Shown in pieces: positions 26,842 through 36,167 of a stretch of DNA of 64,000 nt; position 1 is the stretch's first letter, and every line of letters begins with the position of its first letter. The DNA comes from HIMB11 sp965657135 (lineage in GTDB: Bacteria; Pseudomonadota; Alphaproteobacteria; Rhodobacterales; Rhodobacteraceae), in assembly GCA_965657135.1 (NCBI GenBank), contig CBFHNF010000005.1, positions 84,148 through 148,147 of the forward strand. Reading direction: 5' to 3'. Made by a program: the position numbers and the translations under genes. A model generated the notes under the pieces. It ran no database searches, was not told the origin of the DNA, and saw only the letters and a program-made list of their open reading frames with translations.

Positions 26842-26995
26842 ATTGGAGTAGAGGTGTGGCGGAGACTAATCGCTTCGCCCACGTGATGGCGTTCCACACC
26901 CTCTAACTGTTCCAAATCTGCGATTGTTCGTGCCACGCGCATCACGCGGTGATATCCGCGTGCGATCATCTCTTTCCCATCTTGGCAAGGAGGTC
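26838..26995 (-). pseudogene. C-terminal remnant of a YifB/ComM Mg-chelatase-like ATPase
   Basis: Translating the minus strand here gives about 50 codons ending with the recognisable YifB/ComM tail: GKEMIARGYHRVMRVARTIADLE followed by a conserved V-x6-H-x-x-EAISLR. The stop codon overlaps the gshB stop by a few bases. Everything upstream (the AAA+ and chelatase domains, more than 400 residues) is gone: the next gene's stop lies at 27007. No start codon or ribosome site precedes the fragment. It is best read as a deletion remnant of comM, whose product aids branch migration in transformation. Confidence 0.8.
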
Positions 26996-27006
26996 GCAAA
27001 GAGAGG

Positions 27007-27594
27007 TTACGAATTGGTTAACGGACCCGTTTCATTGATACGCACCGCTGTCCATTTCCCATCCCTGATGCGAATATGGGTCAATGATAAATTGGCGATG
27101 CTATGGGAAAAGGCCTCATATGCGGTGACGTTCAAGGTGCGTTGAATTGCTGCGATGATAACACCAAAATGCACGGTTGCGATGACATTTGCATGATTTT
27201 GCGCGATCAACGCATCAAACCCACCGTGCACGCGATTATAGAAAATATCCCAGCTTTCGCCATTTGGGGCCAAAACATTGCCTGGGGTTTCGTAAAATGC
27301 ACGAATTTCTGGGCCATGGGTTTGGGAAATTTCAGAGAAGGTTTTAAGTTCCCAGTCGCCAAAATTTATTTCGCGCAGCGCGGCGCTGTGCGGCAGCCTG
27401 ATGCGTCCTTTTTCCAATCGATCTGCTGTTCCGATTGTGCGTTTTAGGTCGGATGACACGATGTGTGCAGAGGTCGGCAGAACGCTGTCCAATTCGCTAA
27501 ATCGGCGCGTGTCGCTGAAATCTGCATCCACATCGCTCCATCCGACCATTGATTTAAGATGTGTTGGGGCGTGCCGTACAAGGTATAGATCCAT
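27007..27594 (-). CDS. histidine phosphatase family protein, possible alpha-ribazole phosphatase
   Basis: A 195-residue phosphoglycerate-mutase-like phosphatase. The LVRHAPT near the N-terminus contains the phosphorylated His (RHG variant), REINFGDWE supplies the second conserved block, and TVHFGVIIAAIQ supplies the second catalytic His. The start ATG shares its A with the cobU stop TGA, which argues for a CobC-like role in cobalamin lower-ligand assembly, but substrate is not certain. The start was placed at MDLYLVRH, seven codons into the longest reading. It is transcribed with cobU. Confidence 0.82.
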   Translation of the reverse strand: MDLYLVRHAPTHLKSMVGWSDVDADFSDTRRFSELDSVLPTSAHIVSSDLKRTIGTADRLEKGRIRLPHSAALREINFGDWELKTFSEISQTHGPEIRAFYETPGNVLAPNGESWDIFYNRVHGGFDALIAQNHANVIATVHFGVIIAAIQRTLNVTAYEAFSHSIANLSLTHIRIRDGKWTAVRINETGPLTNS

Positions 27595-28112
27595 CAGGGC
27601 GCGCCTTTCAGCCATATGGGAAGACCGGCGGCGATGAATGCCACACGATCAGCGTAGGCTGCAACCGATTGATTAAGTGATCCTTGGGAACGCGCAAATT
27701 TCCGCGTGAGTACGTTTTCAGAAATACCGCCCAATCCAACCTCATTGCTCACAAAGGTGACGTTTAAATCCGAGCGATCCAGTGCTGAAAACATCGTATC
27801 GGTATATGCGTCGATGTCGTGTTCGTGAAACATCAAGTTATTCAGCCACATTGTTAGACAATCTATAAGTACAAACGACCCTGATGGAATGCCCGATAAG
27901 GCATGTGCCAATTCAACGGGTTCCTCTATTGTGTGCCAGTTTTGTCCACGCATGCTTTGGTGAACTTGAACCTTCTGTGCTGTCTCATCATCCAATATGG
28001 TAGAGGTTGCAATGTAATAGGGTGTGCCTGACCGAGACGTGAGTAAGCTTTCGGCAAAGGCGGATTTGCCAGAATTTATTCCACCCAGAACTAAAGTCGT
28101 CAATTGTGCCAT
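27594..28112 (-). CDS. cobU: bifunctional adenosylcobinamide kinase/guanylyltransferase
   Basis: Phosphorylates adenosylcobinamide and then transfers GMP to it, steps of cobalamin nucleotide-loop assembly and salvage. The 172-residue protein has P-loop GGINSGKS (residues 10-17), the phosphohistidine/guanylylation region YIATSTILDDETAQKVQVHQSMRG and the conserved FVSNEVGLGGISEN. It overlaps the phosphatase by one base. No B12 riboswitch-like element is evident upstream, and other cob genes are outside the window. Confidence 0.93.
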   Translation of the reverse strand: MAQLTTLVLGGINSGKSAFAESLLTSRSGTPYYIATSTILDDETAQKVQVHQSMRGQNWHTIEEPVELAHALSGIPSGSFVLIDCLTMWLNNLMFHEHDIDAYTDTMFSALDRSDLNVTFVSNEVGLGGISENVLTRKFARSQGSLNQSVAAYADRVAFIAAGLPIWLKGAP

Positions 28113-28125
28113 TTTTTCCTCAAAG

Positions 28126-28154
28126 TGATCTGATGCAGATCTTGGTGCGTAACT
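28126..28154 (+). promoter_or_regulatory. candidate RpoE-type ECF promoter of rpoHII
   Basis: TGATC at 28126-28130 is followed about 19 bases later by TAAC (28150-28153). TGATC...TA is the shape of promoters used by the Rhodobacter sigma-E/ChrR system, which in R. sphaeroides directly controls rpoHII. A perfect palindrome GATCTG-ATG-CAGATC (28127-28141) lies in the spacer. Spacing is from memory of the consensus and not exact, so this is a proposal. Confidence 0.4.
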
Positions 28155-28206
28155 AATTCAAAGAACAAGAATTCACACAGGGTTGCAAGCACAAGGAGCT
28201 ACCAAG

Positions 28207-29082
28207 ATGGCTTTAGATCAATCGAACGCTATTTCACTTTCTCGCCGAGCGATGAAAGCAGAGTTACTGGACGCTGATACAGAACTGCAACTTGCATATT
28301 TATGGCGTGATCACAGAGATGAACGGGCCCTACATAGATTGATTACTGCGTATATGCGTTTGGCAATCTCTATGGCGTCTAAATTCAAACGCTATGGCGT
28401 GCCGATGAATGATTTAATCCAGGAAGCTGGGTTAGGCTTGATGAAGGCTGCTGAAAAATTTGATCCTGATCGCGGCGTGCGGTTTTCCACATACGCGGTG
28501 TGGTGGATCAAAGCGAGCGTTCAGGATTACGTGATGCGCAATTGGTCTTTGGTGCGCACGGGTTCAACGAGTTCACAAAAAGCATTGTTTTTTAACATGC
28601 GCCGCATTCAGGCACAGCTAGAACGCGAAGCGAACCAAATGGGAATTTCGCTGGACAGTGATCAACTGCATCGAAAAATAGCAACGGAAATCGGCGTACC
28701 GCTTGGCGATGTGAAAATGATGGATGGCCGGTTATCGGGCTCTGATTATTCATTGAACGCGACCCAATCGACAGATGAAGAAGGCCGAGAGTGGATTGAG
28801 ACCCTCGAGGATGAAAGCGAAGGCGCAGACAGCTTGTTTGAGCAAGCGCATGACAACGCACATCTTCGCAATTGTCTATTAGCTGCGTTAGGCACATTAA
28901 ACGATCGTGAACGCTTGATAGTTCGCGAGCGCGCCATTCGCGAAGAAACGCGCACGCTGGAAAGTTTGGGCAAAGAACTGAGCCTGTCCAAGGAGCGAAT
29001 TCGTCAAATCGAGGCAGCAGCGTTTCAAAAACTGCGGAAACATTTGCAAAATAACATGGCAGAGGTCGGCCAATACTTGTAA
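28207..29082 (+). CDS. rpoH: RNA polymerase sigma factor RpoH, RpoHII type
   Basis: A 291-residue sigma32-family factor directing stress transcription. Region 2 is visible as RLAISMASKFKRYGVPMNDLIQEAGLGLMKAAEKFDPDRGVRFSTYAVWWIKASVQDYVMRNW; the RpoH box-like segment and region 4 (LSKERIRQIEAAAFQKLRKHL) follow. The start MALDQSNAISLSRRAMKAELLDADTE and the SQKALFFNMRR segment resemble RpoHII of Rhodobacter, tied to singlet-oxygen and oxidative stress, rather than RpoHI. AAGGAG lies eight bases before the ATG. It stands upstream of coaBC. Confidence 0.93.
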   Translation: MALDQSNAISLSRRAMKAELLDADTELQLAYLWRDHRDERALHRLITAYMRLAISMASKFKRYGVPMNDLIQEAGLGLMKAAEKFDPDRGVRFSTYAVWWIKASVQDYVMRNWSLVRTGSTSSQKALFFNMRRIQAQLEREANQMGISLDSDQLHRKIATEIGVPLGDVKMMDGRLSGSDYSLNATQSTDEEGREWIETLEDESEGADSLFEQAHDNAHLRNCLLAALGTLNDRERLIVRERAIREETRTLESLGKELSLSKERIRQIEAAAFQKLRKHLQNNMAEVGQYL

Positions 29083-29148
29083 TTGCACGGTCGATCTGCA
29101 CTTGCGAAAGTGTGTTAAAACAAAATAGTGTCGCAAGCATAGAAACAC

Positions 29149-30366
29149 ATGGTGGCTTATATGCTTGCGGGAAAAAACATCCTTTTGATCATTTCAGGCG
29201 GAATAGCTGCTTATAAGTCCTTGGATTTGATTCGCCGCCTGCGCGAACGAGGCGCAAGTGTGACACCCGTAATGACAAAAGCCGCTGCAGAATTTGTTAC
29301 ACCGCTGTCGGTTTCTGCACTTGCTGGTGTGGAAGTTTATCAGGATCTTTTTGATCTGACGTCTGAGTCCGACATGGGACATATCCAGTTGTCGCGCAGT
29401 GCTGATTTGATCCTGGTGGCACCTGCGAGCGCAGATTTAATGGCCAAAATGGCGCATGGTTTGGCGAATGATTTGGCTTCCACGGTGTTACTGGCGACTG
29501 ATACTCCTGTATTGATCGCCCCTGCGATGAACGTGCGTATGTGGGATCACCCAGCCACTCAGCGGAATTTCGAACAACTTCGTGCCGACGGGATCCAAAG
29601 TATCGGACCCAACCCCGGTGACATGGCGTGTGGCGAATATGGACCTGGACGCATGTCAGAACCGCTTGAAATTGTGGAGGCGGTTACGCAGTGTTTTGCA
29701 CCGCGCCCCCTTGTTGATCATAGGATATTGGTGACATCTGGCCCTACGCATGAACCGATTGATCCGGTGCGCTATATCGCAAATCGCTCATCCGGCGCGC
29801 AGGGTACTGCGATTGCAAAAGCACTTCGAGATTTGGGCGCGGATGTAATTTTTATCACCGGTCCAGCTGATGTGCCGGCACCGAGTGGCGTAAATGTGAT
29901 AAACGTCGAAAACGCACGGGAGATGCTGGCTGCAGTGCAAAACAATTTGGATGTATCATGCGCAATATTCGCTGCCGCCGTTGCGGATTGGCGCGTGGAA
30001 AATGCTGTGGGATCAAAGATTAAGAAGAAAAACGGTACATTACCGGAATTATCGCTGGTGGAAAATCCAGATATCCTTACGTACGTTTCAAAGTTACCTG
30101 AAACTCAGCGTCCTCATTTGGTAATAGGCTTCGCCGCAGAGACAGATGACGTCATTTTAAACGCGAAGGCCAAGCGCGACAGAAAAGGCTGTGATTGGAT
30201 TGTTGCAAATGATGTTTCGCCGGAAACTGGGATTATGGGCGGGGATGAAAATCAGGTTATTTTGGTGACGCCTACTGGTACGGATGAATGGCCACGCATG
30301 GACAAAATTGAGGTCGCAAAAAAACTGGCACAGCGCATTGTAGATGACATTTTGGGGGCTGTTTGA
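29149..30366 (+). CDS. coaBC: bifunctional phosphopantothenoylcysteine decarboxylase/phosphopantothenate--cysteine ligase
   Basis: Carries two consecutive steps of coenzyme A synthesis. The N-terminal flavin-dependent CoaC domain has ISGGIAAYKSLDLIRRLRERG and PAMNVRMWDHPATQRN; the C-terminal CoaB domain has TSGPTHEPIDPVRYIANRSSGAQG and a KIKKKNG lysine motif. The 405-residue length is normal for the fusion. Two possible ATGs lie four codons apart; the first is used here. The stop is two bases before dut, so coaBC, dut and the ThiF gene form an operon, as in related genomes. Confidence 0.97.
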   Translation: MVAYMLAGKNILLIISGGIAAYKSLDLIRRLRERGASVTPVMTKAAAEFVTPLSVSALAGVEVYQDLFDLTSESDMGHIQLSRSADLILVAPASADLMAKMAHGLANDLASTVLLATDTPVLIAPAMNVRMWDHPATQRNFEQLRADGIQSIGPNPGDMACGEYGPGRMSEPLEIVEAVTQCFAPRPLVDHRILVTSGPTHEPIDPVRYIANRSSGAQGTAIAKALRDLGADVIFITGPADVPAPSGVNVINVENAREMLAAVQNNLDVSCAIFAAAVADWRVENAVGSKIKKKNGTLPELSLVENPDILTYVSKLPETQRPHLVIGFAAETDDVILNAKAKRDRKGCDWIVANDVSPETGIMGGDENQVILVTPTGTDEWPRMDKIEVAKKLAQRIVDDILGAV

Positions 30367-30831
30367 ATGGTTGTGATCAAACTGTCTTGGAGTACGGAAG
30401 CAGATCGCACATTGGCGCTTCCCCAATATGAAACAGCTGGGGCTGCTGGTGCTGATCTACGTGCAAATTTTGGGGCAGATATACGTGACACAGGTGTCAA
30501 TTTGGATGTGGGCCAGCGGGCATTGATCCCGACAGGGTTGCGAATGGAAATTCCACAAGGGTACGAGGCACAAGTGCGTGCGCGCTCTGGGCTTGCGTTA
30601 AAGCATGGGATTACCCTTGCGAATGCGATTGGCACGATCGACAGCGATTATCGCGGCGATTTGGGGGTCATTTTGTGGAATGGGGGAAGCGATGTATTTC
30701 AAGTGACCCACGGCATGCGCATTGCGCAGTTGGTGATTGCACCCGTTGTACAGGCCGCCTTTGAAATGACTCAGATTTTGGATGAAACGGATCGCGGTTC
30801 AGGTGGTTTTGGTTCGACAGGGGCCACGTAA
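30367..30831 (+). CDS. dut: deoxyuridine 5'-triphosphate nucleotidohydrolase (dUTPase)
   Basis: Hydrolyses dUTP to dUMP, preventing uracil incorporation and supplying dTMP precursor. The 154-residue trimeric-type enzyme shows the five conserved motifs: GAAGADLRA, RARSGLALKHG, GTIDSDYRGDLGVILWN, RIAQLVIAP and the C-terminal glycine-rich RGSGGFGSTG that closes over the active site. It is tightly packed between coaBC and the ThiF-family gene. Confidence 0.98.
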   Translation: MVVIKLSWSTEADRTLALPQYETAGAAGADLRANFGADIRDTGVNLDVGQRALIPTGLRMEIPQGYEAQVRARSGLALKHGITLANAIGTIDSDYRGDLGVILWNGGSDVFQVTHGMRIAQLVIAPVVQAAFEMTQILDETDRGSGGFGSTGAT

Positions 30832-30832
30832 T

Positions 30833-31813
30833 ATGACGCGGCGCTCACTTGTTAATAGTTTTGTTGTCGTGTTGATCTTAACAATATGGCTGTTCGCATC
30901 GCAAGCAACGACGTCGCAAATTCAAATTCTTGGCCAGTCTTTAGCTGGCTGGAGCGTCTTTATTTCAATTGTCGGTGGTATTTATTTATATCGTCAGCTT
31001 TTGAAATATCTGCGAACGCGCGCTCAGCCGGCCACAACGATCCCCTCAAAAACCCAGAGTCCATTTTCAAGTATAGAGTTAGAGCGATACGCACGTCATA
31101 TTGTCATGCGTGAAATAGGTGGGGTCGGCCAAAAGCGTTTGAAAGACGCCAAGGTTCTGGTTGTCGGTGCAGGTGGGCTAGGGGCGCCCGCGTTGCAATA
31201 TTTGGCTGCAGCTGGGGTTGGCACGATCGGGATCATCGACGATGATACAGTCGAAAACGCAAATTTGCAGCGACAGGTTATCCACACTGAAGAGGGCATT
31301 GGAACGCCAAAAGTTTTTTCAGCCAAGGCACATATGATTGCGCAAAATCCCCACATCGACATAAAGACTTACAATCGGCGATTGACGCGCGATATCGCGA
31401 ATGAATTGATCACTGAATATGATCTGATCCTTGAAGGTAGCGATAATTTTGAAACCAGATATCTGGTAAATGAAATTGCAGTTGCTCAGCAAAAACCAAT
31501 GGTATCTGGGGCGCTGAGCCAATGGGAAGGTCAGATCTCGGTGTTTGATCCTGCGCGAAATGGCCCATGTTACCGGTGTATTTTTCCCGAAAAACCTACT
31601 GATGGGTTGGCCCCAAGTTGCGCTGAGGCTGGTGTGTTTGCGCCATTACCGGGTGTTATTGGATCAATGATGGCATCCGAGGCAATGAAGCTGATCCTAA
31701 AGACTGGCAGCACATTGACAGGATCAATGATGATTTATGATGCGCATTTCGGCGAAACCCGACAAATCAGATTGAACAAACGCGCAGATTGCCCTGTGTG
31801 CGCGCACGCGTAA
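30833..31813 (+). CDS. HesA/MoeB/ThiF family protein with N-terminal membrane anchor
   Basis: A 326-residue E1-like adenylating enzyme. Two hydrophobic N-terminal segments (SLVNSFVVVLILTIWLFAS and SLAGWSVFISIVGGIYLY) would anchor it in the membrane. The catalytic domain begins ELERYARHIVMREIGGVGQKRL, has the nucleotide loop VVGAGGLGAPALQYL, the IDDDTVENANLQRQ segment and two CxxC zinc pairs (CYRC and CPVC). These enzymes adenylate ubiquitin-like sulfur carriers (MoaD, ThiS); the partner is not in the window. The start ATG follows the dut stop by one base. Confidence 0.88.
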   Translation: MTRRSLVNSFVVVLILTIWLFASQATTSQIQILGQSLAGWSVFISIVGGIYLYRQLLKYLRTRAQPATTIPSKTQSPFSSIELERYARHIVMREIGGVGQKRLKDAKVLVVGAGGLGAPALQYLAAAGVGTIGIIDDDTVENANLQRQVIHTEEGIGTPKVFSAKAHMIAQNPHIDIKTYNRRLTRDIANELITEYDLILEGSDNFETRYLVNEIAVAQQKPMVSGALSQWEGQISVFDPARNGPCYRCIFPEKPTDGLAPSCAEAGVFAPLPGVIGSMMASEAMKLILKTGSTLTGSMMIYDAHFGETRQIRLNKRADCPVCAHA

Positions 31814-31833
31814 ACCAAAAGAAAGACGTAAGT

Positions 31834-33846
31834 ATGAAAAACCCATTGCTGGATCATTGGGATACACCTTTTCAGGTGCCGCCTTTTGCCAAAATCAAGA
31901 CCTCAGATTTCGCACCTGCGCTGGAAAGCGCGATGCAAGAAAACTTGGAAAGAATTGATGCAATCGCAACAAATCCAGCGCCTCCAACATTTGCCAACAC
32001 GATTGAGGCGATGGAAACAACCGGCGAACTTATGCACAAAGTATTATCGCCTTTTTACACGATGGCGGGCGCACACACCAATCCAGATCTGGATGCATTG
32101 ATGCGTGAATTTTCCCCTAAATTGGCAGCGCATGGTGCAAAAATTAGTGGAAACAAAGATCTGTTTAAACGCGTCGAAACTCTTTGGAAATCCCGCGGGT
32201 CACTTGATTTAAGTGACGAACAGAAAATGCTCTTAAAGTCAGAGTATTTGGGATTTGTCCGAGCGGGAGCTGCGTTGACTGGTGCCAAAGAAGTGCGATT
32301 AACCGAAGTCAAATCCAGATTGTCAGTTCTGTGCACGAATTTTGTTCAAAACGTTTTAGCAGACGAACGTGATTGGTATATGAAATTAGATGACGCTGAT
32401 TTAGAGGGATTGCCGGATTTCTTGATCCAAGCTGCGAAAAATGCAGGTCAGGACAAGGGCATCAATTCTGCAATCATTACGACGTCACGTTCTTTAATCG
32501 TGCCTTTTTTGCAATGTTCGCCGCGACGCGATTTGCGCGAGCGCGCGAAACGTGCATGGGATCAGCGGGGGGCTAACGGTGGCGAATACGATAACCTAAA
32601 AATTGCCCAAGAAATCCTATCCTTGCGTCAAGAGCGCGCAGAGCTACTGGGATATGCAAATTTTGCGGAATTCAAACTTGAAACAGAAATGGCAAAAACA
32701 CCCGAAACGGTTCGCAAGTTTCTGATGGACGTCTGGGAACCCGCAAAGCGTGCTGCAGAAAAAGATGCTAAGATTCTGTCTGATTTACTGCACGCTGATG
32801 GGTTTAACGGCGCATTGCAAACATGGGATTGGCGGTACTACGCGGAACAAAGACGAAAGTCGGAATATGATTTGGACGAAGCAGAAATCAAACCCTATTT
32901 TGAATTGTCACAAATGATCAACGCATCCTTTCATGTGGCTGAACGTCTATTCGGACTTCGGTTTTATGCGATCGAACTTGAACTCTATCATCCTTATTGC
33001 AAGGCATGGCGAGTCACGCGTGATGGATCAGACGTTGCCATTTTTGTAGGTGATTATTTTGCGCGTGGTTCCAAGCGTTCGGGCGCATGGTGTTCTGCGA
33101 TGCGGGCGCAATCAAACTATCCAACCTCAGAAATTCCAATTGTTGTCAATGTTTGTAACTTTGCGAAAGGGGATCCATGCTTGTTGTCTACGGACGATGT
33201 GCGCACGCTATTCCATGAATTTGGGCACGCGTTGCATCAGATGTTATCGAATGTGACTTATCGATCGTTATCCGGAACCAACGTGGCTCGTGATTTTGTT
33301 GAATTGCCCAGTCAGCTGTATGAGCATTGGGCGATGTTACCTGAAATTTTAAAGAAATTCGCGCTACATGTTGAGACAGGAGAGCCAATTTCAGATGCAT
33401 TGATCGAACGCATTGGCAATGCTGCAACCTATGACATGGGGTTTGAAACAGTCGAATATCTTGCATCGGCTTTGGTTGATTTAGAATTTCACATGCAGCC
33501 ACTGGATAATGACATCATGACAGTTCAAAATCGTATTTTGACACAGATCGGAATGCCCAGTCAGATAACAATGCGTCATGCGACGCCGCATTTCGCGCAT
33601 GTTTTTGCGGGTGATGGTTATTCATCAGGCTATTACAGCTATATGTGGTCAGAGGTGATGGATGCAGATGCCTTTGCTGCGTTTGAAGAGGTTGATAATC
33701 CTTTTGATCCGGTCTTGGCAAAGCGTTTAGAGGAAAGCGTATTATCCAAGGGCGGATCGGTCGAGCCTGATGTTCTCTACACCCAATTCCGCGGACGCAT
33801 GCCGGGGATAGATGCACTGTTGCAAGGACGTGGTTTGACTGGTTGA
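31834..33846 (+). CDS. M3 family metallopeptidase (oligopeptidase/dipeptidyl carboxypeptidase)
   Basis: A 670-residue zinc peptidase of the thimet oligopeptidase family. The HEFGH zinc motif is in VRTLFHEFGHALHQML and the second ligand Glu appears in the following RDFVELPSQLYEHWA segment. The N-terminus NPLLDHWDTPFQVPPFAKIKTSDFAPALE resembles Dcp/PrlC proteins. It probably degrades cytosolic oligopeptides; Dcp versus OpdA activity is not distinguishable by eye. The start at MKNPLLDH follows the ThiF stop by about 20 bases. No signal peptide is visible. Confidence 0.93.
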   Translation: MKNPLLDHWDTPFQVPPFAKIKTSDFAPALESAMQENLERIDAIATNPAPPTFANTIEAMETTGELMHKVLSPFYTMAGAHTNPDLDALMREFSPKLAAHGAKISGNKDLFKRVETLWKSRGSLDLSDEQKMLLKSEYLGFVRAGAALTGAKEVRLTEVKSRLSVLCTNFVQNVLADERDWYMKLDDADLEGLPDFLIQAAKNAGQDKGINSAIITTSRSLIVPFLQCSPRRDLRERAKRAWDQRGANGGEYDNLKIAQEILSLRQERAELLGYANFAEFKLETEMAKTPETVRKFLMDVWEPAKRAAEKDAKILSDLLHADGFNGALQTWDWRYYAEQRRKSEYDLDEAEIKPYFELSQMINASFHVAERLFGLRFYAIELELYHPYCKAWRVTRDGSDVAIFVGDYFARGSKRSGAWCSAMRAQSNYPTSEIPIVVNVCNFAKGDPCLLSTDDVRTLFHEFGHALHQMLSNVTYRSLSGTNVARDFVELPSQLYEHWAMLPEILKKFALHVETGEPISDALIERIGNAATYDMGFETVEYLASALVDLEFHMQPLDNDIMTVQNRILTQIGMPSQITMRHATPHFAHVFAGDGYSSGYYSYMWSEVMDADAFAAFEEVDNPFDPVLAKRLEESVLSKGGSVEPDVLYTQFRGRMPGIDALLQGRGLTG

Positions 33847-33876
33847 AAATGAGTCACTTTTTTTGAAGTGAGAGTG

Positions 33877-33939
33877 TTGACACTCACTCTCAGGGTGCCT
33901 ACCTATGCGTCGTTAGCACTCATTAGGTGTGAGTGCTAA
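33877..33939 (+). promoter_or_regulatory. groESL promoter with CIRCE operator
   Basis: A consensus -35 TTGACA (33877-33882) is followed by a weak -10 around TACCTA (33900-33905). Just downstream lies a perfect CIRCE element, TTAGCACTC - nine bases - GAGTGCTAA (33913-33939), the binding site of the HrcA repressor. HrcA itself is outside the window. This shows groESL is repressed by HrcA and induced on heat shock. A sigma32-like reading of the same region is possible. Confidence 0.9.
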
Positions 33940-33984
33940 TTGCCCGAAGAGGGTGAAATGAAACATATTTAGGGAGCCTCTGAA

Positions 33985-34272
33985 ATGGCATTAAAACCGC
34001 TTCACGATCGTGTTCTTGTTCGCCGCCTAGAAGGCGATGAGAAAACTGCTGGTGGTCTGATCATTCCTGACAGCGCAAAAGAAAAACCAGCTGAAGGTGT
34101 AATCGTTGCATGTGGCGAAGGCGCACGCAAAGACAGTGGCGAGTTGATCGCAATGGCCGTCAAAGAAGGTGACAAAGTGTTGTTTGGCAAATGGTCAGGC
34201 ACAGAAGTCACAGTTGATGGCGAAGAGCTGTTGATGATGAAAGAAGGCGACATCTTGGGCATCTTGTCCTAA
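33985..34272 (+). CDS. groES: co-chaperonin GroES
   Basis: The 95-residue lid of the GroEL chaperonin. The N-terminus MALKPLHDRVLVRRLEGDEKTAGGLIIPDSAKEKP is the standard GroES start with the mobile loop at KTAGGLIIP that contacts GroEL; the end is MMKEGDILGILS. It has AGGGAG upstream and forms a two-gene operon with groEL under a CIRCE element. Confidence 0.98.
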   Translation: MALKPLHDRVLVRRLEGDEKTAGGLIIPDSAKEKPAEGVIVACGEGARKDSGELIAMAVKEGDKVLFGKWSGTEVTVDGEELLMMKEGDILGILS

Positions 34273-34317
34273 TCGCTGATCACAAGAATATTAACATTTT
34301 AGACGAGGATCTGCACA

Positions 34318-35970
<1,653 letters not shown>

Positions 35971-36005
35971 TCATCCCGCACCACTGCAAACCAGTGTTGT
36001 AATAG

Positions 36006-36038
36006 AAACCCGCGCACTTATTGTTGCGCGGGTTTTTT
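36006..36038 (+). terminator. intrinsic terminator after groEL
   Basis: A perfect 11-bp stem AAACCCGCGCA / TGCGCGGGTTT with an 8-base loop and a run of T residues, beginning about 35 bases after the groEL stop. It should end the groESL transcript. Confidence 0.93.
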
Positions 36039-36167
36039 ATTGCAAAAGTCATTTACGCGATCCGTTGATGCGTTTGTAAATCCTTGCAATTTTTGCGAAA
36101 TAGGTGTCATTCGGCCTAAGTTAATGTGATGGACTGAATGCATCGGTCCGATTTAAAGGACGCGTTG

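Noticed and set aside
28113..28206. Cobalamin riboswitch near cobU
   Set aside because: The region upstream of cobU is short and lacks the B12-box-like sequence.
28592..29148. Antisense frames opposite rpoH
   Set aside because: They overlap the conserved sigma factor fully and lack family features.
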